Assembly (NCBI GenBank): GCA_037447655.1
Contig: JBBHKE010002555.1
Location: forward strand, 312,001-376,000
Direction of reading: 5' to 3'
From: Zygnema cylindricum
Taxonomy: Eukaryota; Streptophyta; Zygnematophyceae; Zygnematales; Zygnemataceae
Length of the DNA stretch: 64,000 bases
The notes below the pieces were generated by a model. The model was not told the origin of the DNA and did not search any database. It worked only from the letters and a program-made list of their open reading frames with translations. Both the position numbers and the translations under genes were made by a program. Each line of letters begins with the position of its first letter. Within the stretch, counting starts at the first letter, position 1. Shown here in pieces: positions 57,611-64,000 of this stretch.

Positions 57611-58893
57611 CTGTCCCTAGCTGCTATAGAAGATATGGAAATACATCAGATGGAAGAAAAGACGGCCTTTTTGCATGGAGAACTAGAAGAGACCATTTAC
57701 ATGCAGCAGCCTGAAAAGTATGTGGAACGTGGAAAAGAGCACTTAGTATGCAAGTTGCTAAAATCTCTGTACGGCCTAAAACATGCCCCCATATAGTGGA
57801 ATCTGAAGCTTGATGATTTCCTAACTAGCCTAGGATTTCAAAGGATAAGTTCTGATCACTCTGTCTACATTCTAAACGGTAAAAATGGGATAGTGTATAT
57901 AGCGGTTTATGTAGATGATTAACTATTAATTAGCAAATCAATGGCTGAAATTAACAAAATCAAAACTGCTCTAAACTCACGGTTCGAGATGAAAGACCTC
58001 GGTGAGGCAATATATATTTTGGGTATTCAGGTAGAGAGGGACAGAAATAAGAAAGTAATAAAATTGACTCAAAAGGAGGCTATTGGAAACATGTTAGATG
58101 AGTACGGAATGCGGGGGGCAAAAGGATGTCTAACTCCAATGGAGGTTCGGCAGAAGTTAGAGGGAGAAGAGACAGAACCAGGTGTCATTGTTAGCGAGTA
58201 TTTAGAATCAGGGGAGAATGATTTATGACACAAATACCTTACTGACAGATAGTCGGAACCTTAATATATTTTATGAATTGTACCCGTCCTGACATTGCTG
58301 CAGCAGTCAGGGTACTGAGCTGGAGTCTAGAGAATCCGAGAAAATCTGACTTTGATGCAGCAAAGAGAGTATTAAGATATTTGGCCGGAACCAAAGACCT
58401 CAAACTCACACTAGACGGAGGAGAAGTAAAACTGCAAACGTGGAGTGATGCAAGCTATGGCGACATGCTAAGCCGGAAGTCCACCACGAGATTCGTTTTA
58501 CAAGTTGGGAACGACACTTGCTACTGGAGCAGCAAACTTCAAAAGGTGACAGCACAGTCGAGAATGGAGTCAGAATATATGGCAGCAAGCTTGGCCCTAA
58601 AAGAATTCTTATGGGTAAAATCCATGTTACAAGAACTAGGATACATGCAAGTTGGTCCATAGATGATCTGGTGTGATAACCAGGCTGCCATTGCCATTGC
58701 TTCTAACCTGAGTTTTCACTTCAAAAGCAAGCACATGGATGTACGATTACACTTTGTAAGAGAAAAAGTGTTCTCTAGAGTGATTAAATTATGTTATTTG
58801 CCAGATGCAAAAATGATTCCTGATATGCTCACTAAAGCTCTTCCTACTCCTAAGCTGAAGTATTGTAGGGACGCAGTGGGATTAAGTGAATAG
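57611..58893 (+). pseudogene. Copia D RT (C-terminal) and RNase H
   Basis: RT resumes at LSLAAIEDMEIHQMEEKTAFLHGELEE; YGLKHAPI-stop-WNLKLDDF; IAVYVDD-stop-LLISK (catalytic YVDD present, stop right after); FEMKDLGEAIYILGIQVERD. RNase H: LIYFMNCTRPDIAAA, LQTWSDASYGDM, CYWSSKLQKVTAQ, a stop, then CDNQAAIAIAS, SKHMDVRLHFVREK and the ending VGLSE-stop at 58893. Confidence 0.88.
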
Positions 58894-59053
58894 TTTAATT
58901 GCTGCACTGCTATACTGCCACTCTGCGATAAGTCCACTGTTGAGATGTAGTGGGACTGGGTGACTTGCTAATTGCTATATTGCTATGCTGCGATGCTGCG
59001 CTAGTTTATCATCGCAGCTAAGCCGATATAGCGTGTCTCAAGCTTTAGGGGAG

Positions 59054-59722
59054 TGTTGTCTTTTGGAAAGCTTTCAGTCTCAGAGCAGCGCAACAGCGCA
59101 ATAGCAATACAGAGAAGAGCAGCGCAGCAGCAGAGCAACAGAGCAGCGCACCAGCAAAGCTGCAACACAGACAGGACAACGCAACCACGATTATATTTGA
59201 TATGGTCCGTACGACAACGCAGCGTCTGATATTCTTAATGTGATTCTGTACCGGATAGAGCAAATGCGATAGATACGATTCTAGTCAACTTAGTGGGTAG
59301 CTCTGTGGTAGCTTAGTGATAGCTCAGTGGTAGCTTGACAGATTAGTGGTAGCTTGGTGGTTTGACGTACCTCTCAAGTACATTGGTGTTGCCAAATCAA
59401 CACAAGTATAAGACTTATGACTCTGAACATATTATGTATCCACACTTCCAAGTAGTAAAACTGCAAACAATTTTTGGGAAACTTCTGAGTGTTATATCTT
59501 GAGTGTTGTCGAGTCAATTGTGTTGAAACTTTGGGAGTTGTCACTGTCTATGCTACTCTATATTCTGATAGAGTTTTGTGAGGTTTGGATCCTTGTATAA
59601 GAATTGGTGAGCACTTAAGAACAACTGTTTTGTAGGATTCTTGATAGCTTCTGAGAGTGTCTCATGTCTACTTCTACTACTACTGCTGCTCCTCCACCTG
59701 CACCGGTGGTCGTAGAACAACA
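59054..59722 (+). repeat. Single internal LTR of copia D (669 bp)
   Basis: Preceded by the polypurine tract CTTTAGGGGAG; starts TGTTGTCTTTTGG, ends GTAGAACAACA. It is followed by AGTTATGGGCTTG, a decayed half-tRNA primer-binding site. It therefore acts as the 3' LTR for the upstream pol and the 5' LTR for the downstream gag. The gag ATG is at 59664. Confidence 0.85.
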
Positions 59723-60902
59723 AGTTATGGGCTTGTCATCAAGAATTCCTATCTTTTTTGGGGATAAGTATGTTTACTGGGCGGATATGGTGGAGACACG
59801 TTTTGAGAATGTCAATCTTTTGGATATATTGGATGGTTCACTGGATGAATCTGATCCGTCATGGTCTAAGAAAAATACGCAAGCTCGTTCTATTATGAAA
59901 TTTTGTACATCTAAGGAGTTAGCTATGACTCGGATAAAAATGAAAAAAGCAATTGATATCTGCAAATCCTTTAAAAGTGATTATGAAAAGGCTAATGTCT
60001 AGGAAGAGCTTCTATTTGCTGGAAATATTTGGGATTTTAAGTACACTGGCGGTACAATGGCTGAATATTCTAACAAATTTCGTATCCTTCTAGATGCACA
60101 TGCTTGTGCAGGTGGGGTGTTTCCTCCGTTTCAACAGGCAGCATTGCTCATGAGGGCTTTCCCTCGTAGTATGAAAGGAGCATCTGACATGCTCAAACAG
60201 AAAGATAAAGCTAGCTGGACTTTACAGTTAGCCATCAATATTTTGCTAGAGGAGGAAGCTACATCTAATATTCTCAATGTTGAGCAAGTAGAGGCTTTTA
60301 ATTCAGACTTTAGGAGGAAAGGTCAGTTTAATCAGCAACGTAATCAGTTTACCCAGTTCAGACAGTTTAATCAGAGTGGAAATAGACAATCCAACAATGC
60401 ATGTTTTTATTGCAGTGAGAGAGGTCATGGATACAAATTCTGTCCTAAACTTAAACAAGCTAACGATACAGGTTTATACAGGCCGGGATGGCAACAAAGT
60501 AAGTTTTACAAAAGCCTCACGGGGCCTACACCTCGTGGAAATGCACTGTTTTCAGCTTCTTCATCACTCCAAGACGAGACTTTATCATTTTCTGAGGAGG
60601 ACGACATTGATCTTTTCTCTATGGCGACAGCAATGGAGGGCGCAAAGGACCCTAGATGGATAATGGATACAGGAGCGTCAGCCCACATGTGCTGGGACAA
60701 GGCTATCTTCAAAAATCTGAAAGCAACGCCGGAGAAAAATATTTATTATGCTTGTGGAATGAGTGTCCTGACTCGTGCTATGGGTGATGTGTCCTTGCTA
60801 GTTGATGTAGAAGGAAAAGCAATTGAAAGAACCCTTCACAATGTCTTATTTGTGCCTGACTTTAAGAAAATTTTGTTTTCTACGTCGTTGGTAGAGAGTT
60901 AA
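59664..60902 (+). pseudogene. Copia D Gag-protease
   Basis: The ATG lies 59 nt inside the LTR, exactly as in copia A (MSTSTTTAAPPPAPVVVEQQ). Gag: LSSRIPIFFGDKYVYWADM, a stop at about 60000 (Leu to stop), FPPFQQAALLMRAFP, an Asn/Gln/Phe-rich linker, the zinc knuckle CFYCSERGHGYKFC, and protease WIMDTGASAHMC. A stop at 60900 (VES-stop-GFEV) precedes the integrase region. Confidence 0.87.
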
Positions 60903-62184
60903 GGCTTTGAGGTTAATTTGAAAAATGGTCGGCAGGTTGTTAGCAAATGGCAAGGTTGTGGTTACAGGTACTAGAGATAGTAGCAAGATGTACCGCACGG
61001 ATATGGCTAATACCAAGGAGAATGATGTTCTGTACTCCGGTGTTTTGCACTCAGATGAGTTGTGGCATAAGAGATTAGGCCATGTAAACTATGATAGTTT
61101 GAGGAAAATGGTCATTGCTGGAAAAATAGAAGGTGTATCAATCACAAATGAGCCGGTAAAAAATTGTGATGGTTGTGCTTTAGGCAAAATCCACAGATTG
61201 CCATTTCCTAAAGAGTCTGAGCATTGGTTAACGAAACTTTTACAACAAATTCATTCGGATGTTTTTGGTCCTGCGAAGGTTCCATCTGCCAGGGGGATGA
61301 AATATATGATCACCTTCACAGATGATTTTTCCAAGTTTACAAAAGTTTACTTCATGAAGGAGAAGAGTGAAGTGTTTAATCACTTCAAACACTATAAAGC
61401 ATGGGTTGAAAAACTTCATAATTCCCCTATTTTGCAGCTCAGATCGGACAATGGTGGTGAATATACGTCAAAAGAATTTGAAACCTTTTTACTCGAGGAA
61501 GGTATTAGTCATCTGTTGACTATTCCATATTCACCGGAACAAAATAGGGTGTCGGAAAGAATAAATAGAACTCTCACGGAGAGCTCTAGGTCGATGCTCG
61601 CAGATAAAAATGTGGATCCGAAATTCTGGGATGAGGCTCTAAATTGTGCAGTTTATATTAAGAATAGGATAGCATCCAGATTTGTATACACTTTTCCTTA
61701 CGAGATCTGGACAGGTAGCAAACCACATGTTAGCCATTTCAAAGTCTTTGGTAGTCAATGTTTTATCTTGGATACGTCTTCGGACAGATGGAAAATGGAA
61801 CCGAAGGGACTACTAGGTATTTTGTTAGGATATGGTGATCACTCTAAAGGTTACACAGTTTTTGTATTTGAGAAGCAGAAAATAGTTGTACAAGGAATAT
61901 CATTGTCAAAGATGAGCTTGACTCGATAGATATATTTCAAATGACAGAGCAGCAAAAACAACAAAAAGTACAGGAGTATGTCAACTTAGATTGCATGCAA
62001 GAAATTGTCCCCCAGGTGCAACATTTTTCGATAATGACTCCAGAGTCAAACTCTCTCCAAATTCCTCTTCCAGTTCAGTTTGAACTGGACCACCAGCACT
62101 CAATACACACGGATCGCAACCAGCGCAATCAGCGCAATGCGCGTCATCCGACGATCTCAGCCTCAAAATTTCCGAGGGGAAGAA
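60903..62184 (+). pseudogene. Copia D integrase, downstream copy
   Basis: Continues from the protease: TGTRDSSKMYRTDM, ELWHKRLGHVNYDSL, CDGCALGKIHRLPF, HSDVFGPAKVP, FTDDFSKFTKVYF, LRSDNGGEYTSKEFE, PEQNRVSERINRT, FGSQCFILDT, LLGYGDHSKGYT. The stretch 60925-61929 is open. A one-base shift near 61900 and the break at 62185 end it. The D, D, E residues are present. Near its end, the same linker (TISASKFPRG) is seen as in the upstream copy before an LTR-type sequence replaces it. Confidence 0.87.
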
Positions 62185-62381
62185 TGTTGAAATAAGTAGT
62201 TTTTAGTATATTTTCTAGGTCTAAATTTAGTAGAAAACATGAAAAGAAAATGTAGTCAGCCTGCCTCTATCTCTTCTCTCTCTCTCGCCCCCATACTTGT
62301 TGTAGTCAATGAAGGAGAGAGAGAGAGAGCAATGGAGCCATGGCTGCCTCAACTCCATAGGAAGGACTAAAGAGTGGCTTA
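62185..62381 (+). mobile_element. Fragment of a divergent family B-like LTR
   Basis: Begins TGTTGAAATAAGTAG and shares TATTTTCTAGGTCT, the CTTCTCTCTC patch and GAGCCATGGCT with the family B LTR start, but is clearly diverged. It ends at AGTGGCTTA, where the 188-bp RT/LTR block starts. Confidence 0.7.
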
Positions 62382-62447
62382 AGCTTGTGGGCCTTCCTCC
62401 GGACCGAAAAGCGATCGGCAGCAAATGGGTATTCAAGGTGAAGTTAA
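62382..62447 (+). pseudogene. Short copia RT piece next to the family B LTR
   Basis: Encodes LVGLPPDRKAIGSKWVFKVKL; looks identical to 57423-57488. It is the left side of the duplicated RT-LTR junction. Confidence 0.85.
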
Positions 62448-63495
62448 TGTAGAAACTAATGGTTTTATTAGTATTTTCTAGGTCTGAAAAGAAATATAGA
62501 AGTCGAGGCAGTCTATCTCTAACTTCTCTCTCCAACTCTCAAACTTGTCGCAGTCACTGAGAAATTGGAGAGGAAGCTAGAGCCATGGCTACCTTGGCTA
62601 TCCTGAGGTTTACGGGAAATTTATATTAGGGTTTATTTATTAAAGTGAAAGCTTATGCCGGCGGCAGGATTTGATCCTTGTACCTACCGGCCGGCAGTCA
62701 GGATATAGCCGGTAGCCTTAGCCGTTTAGTCTAGCAGTATTGTTACGTAGCATATAGTTTGATAGTTATTTAAATAGGTATACGTGCGAAAAACCATTTA
62801 ACTGCAATGAATTACGGGATACATAGATCCAGTAATATATAATGTATGACTTACGGTACGGACACAAATCAGTACCGCGCATTTGTTTCGTAAATGAAAC
62901 AAATACCGCGCATGTATTTATTACGGCTACGATTAAAGCCGAATTTAATCGGACGGCCGGGATTAGCGCCGAGATCGCGGAGGAAGATTTCGGCGGTTTG
63001 TGGCCATCGCCAGATCGGATGACGCGTGGCGAAATTCCGTTGGATTGTGGAATCTCCGGAGATTATGGCACCGAATCCGGATTTGACATGTGTCGACATT
63101 TTGGCCATGTCGTACAATGTCCGTACATAAAGTACACCGGCAGCTGTACTTTTGCGTACGGAACTCAATTGTGATTGGTTCCGTACATCAGTAGATAGAG
63201 TCTGTGAGAGAGATAGGACTTAGAAAAATTAGAAGATAGGACCCCCTCTCCCAGAGAGCTTCTGTACAAAAGGTCAACTTTGACCCTCCATAACTTACTG
63301 CTCAGGGGAGCAAATTCAGAGATTCTTTTTGCTATCCACTCAGGGGAGTCTTGTCTTCACAGGGGTGAAGTTGGTCAGGTTTTTTGTCTGCCACGGTGGC
63401 AGTTATTTTTGCTTAAACACAAAGGGGTCAGGATTATCCTAGAGGCTTCTTGGAAGCTGTCCACTCTGAGGACTTATGGAGGTCTCAGAGTTTCA
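62448..63495 (+). mobile_element. 5' LTR of copia family B (1048 bp)
   Basis: Starts TGTAGAAACTAATGG and ends GAGTTTCA. Unlike the solo copies at 15070 and 36521 it is followed directly by a primer-binding site and gag, so it is the 5' LTR of an element that continues beyond the right edge of the window. The left flank GTTAA would be the target duplication if the insertion is original here. Contains an antisense tRNA-like segment (62655-62735). Confidence 0.9.
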
Positions 63496-64000
63496 GGTTA
63501 TGGGCCCACCCTCTAGGGTACCAATCTTTAATGGAACTGGCTTCATATACTGGGAAAGTATGATGATAGGAGCTCTATGCGAAAAAAAGTTTTGGGGGAT
63601 AGTGAGTGGACGATTGGGGCGTCCATCAAGTCTTCGAATTCCTCCAGGGTTTAAAGGAAGCAGATTCACCAGGAAAGAGGATTCACCTTCAACGGAGGAA
63701 ACAAAGGAAGGAGAGGTGGTGGACAAAGGAAAGGAGAAGGAGGCGACCACACCAATAGCAACTGGTTTAGCATTCATGTCACCTATTCCGAGGAACGAGG
63801 AGAATGATACTAAAACCTGGGACTTCAATAATATGGCGGCAAAGCACTTCATCCTACGCCATCTCACTCAAGGACTTGCATGTCCTCATTTGCAGGTAGA
63901 GAGGGCATCCGATCTTTGGATGTCTCTCATAGAGATGTACCGAAGTGGTACGATTCAGCAACAACAGTTGGCTGATCAGAAAGTTAAGGAGTATGTATAC
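63476..64000 (+). CDS. Gag of copia family B, 5' part (runs off the window)
   Basis: An open frame of 175 codons to the window end with no stop. The ATG at 63476 lies 20 nt inside the LTR, giving MEVSEF-Q before the VMGPPSRVPIF motif shared with the other Gags. Next come GTGFIYWESMM (like YWKCALES in element C), a Glu/Lys-rich insert (EETKEGEVVDKGKEKE) not seen in the others, and ASDLWMSLIEMYRSG, matching the Gag helix motif LW.SL. The intact frame fits a comparatively young element. Upstream frames in the LTR have stops, so the ATG is the best start. The zinc knuckle and pol should follow outside the window. Confidence 0.82.
   Translation, partial: MEVSEFQVMGPPSRVPIFNGTGFIYWESMMIGALCEKKFWGIVSGRLGRPSSLRIPPGFKGSRFTRKEDSPSTEETKEGEVVDKGKEKEATTPIATGLAFMSPIPRNEENDTKTWDFNNMAAKHFILRHLTQGLACPHLQVERASDLWMSLIEMYRSGTIQQQQLADQKVKEYVY
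63496..63510 (+). other. Primer-binding site of copia family B (half-tRNA type)
   Basis: GGTTATGGGCCCACC follows the LTR without a gap. It is the exact complement of GGTGGGCCCATAACC, the anticodon stem-loop of plant initiator tRNA-Met as I know it (15 of 15). Confidence 0.85.

Larger units (their letters stand above)
56139..62184 (+). mobile_element. Copia element D in permuted order: INT-RT-RH-LTR-gag-PR-INT
   Basis: The segment begins in integrase (56139), runs through RT and RNase H to 58893, has one LTR (59054-59722), then gag, protease and integrase to 62184. The first and last ~1.1 kb (56139-57250 and 61090-62180) are duplicates of the same integrase region, about 95% alike by eye. Only one LTR is present, in the middle. 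This would result from LTR-LTR recombination between neighbouring copies or from a one-LTR circle. No target duplication can be read because both ends are truncated within integrase. Confidence 0.8.

Overview
The window looks like repeat-dominated nuclear DNA of a eukaryote, most likely a streptophyte plant (a bryophyte, fern ally or streptophyte alga would all fit; I cannot name the species). Reasons: LTR retrotransposons of both Ty1/copia and Ty3/gypsy type; primer-binding sites that match plant initiator-Met tRNA, including the plant-type anticodon stem; an intron-containing gene with an extensin-like Ser-Pro3 tail; abundant micro- and minisatellites. There is no bacterial operon, rRNA or CRISPR. 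|| 1-9.9 kb: a ~310-bp tandem repeat, a decayed Ser/Thr/Pro-rich reading frame (minus strand), six copies of a GGCGCC hairpin repeat, pyrimidine-rich sequence, MITE-like copies, a (GAT)n tract and two further tandem arrays. 10-19 kb: nested DNA-transposon-like inverted-repeat structures (11156-13419 and 13642-18844); the second contains a solo copia LTR and a local tandem duplication. || 19.4-25.5 kb: the one well-supported host gene. It lies on the minus strand and its three exons join in frame to encode a 474-residue secreted protein: signal peptide, F-type-lectin-like (galactose-binding-fold) domain, then about 42 SPPPK/SPPPM pentapeptides. A second copy of the tail exon and its 3' flank, without the lectin exon, lies just downstream. 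|| 25.5-29.6 kb: AT-rich DNA with MITE-like and tandem repeats. 29.6-37.8 kb: a decayed Ty3/gypsy element (minus) with a perfect 5-bp TSD, an integrase-core deletion and a solo copia LTR nested in one LTR. 37.8-40.3 kb: small inverted-repeat elements. 40.3-51.0 kb: a decayed copia element (minus, TSD GCCTT-independent, its own TSD is GTCCT) split by a 4.6-kb gag-only copia element (plus, TSD GCCTT). 51.0-54.9 kb: a MITE and about 1.9 kb of pyrimidine-rich DNA with a long (CT)n run. 55.0-62.2 kb: copia fragments, including one arranged in permuted order INT-RT-RH-LTR-gag-PR-INT. 62.4-64.0 kb: the 5' LTR, primer-binding site and intact gag start of another copia element that leaves the window. 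|| Two themes recur. First, the copia LTRs here carry the start of gag inside the LTR, and the primer-binding site directly after the LTR matches the anticodon region of initiator tRNA-Met (a half-tRNA primer, as known for Drosophila copia) while also encoding a conserved V/I-M-G of Gag. Second, the lectin gene fuses a sugar-binding-type domain to a cell-wall-type tail. I found no multi-gene functional system; the retroelement pol genes are all broken.
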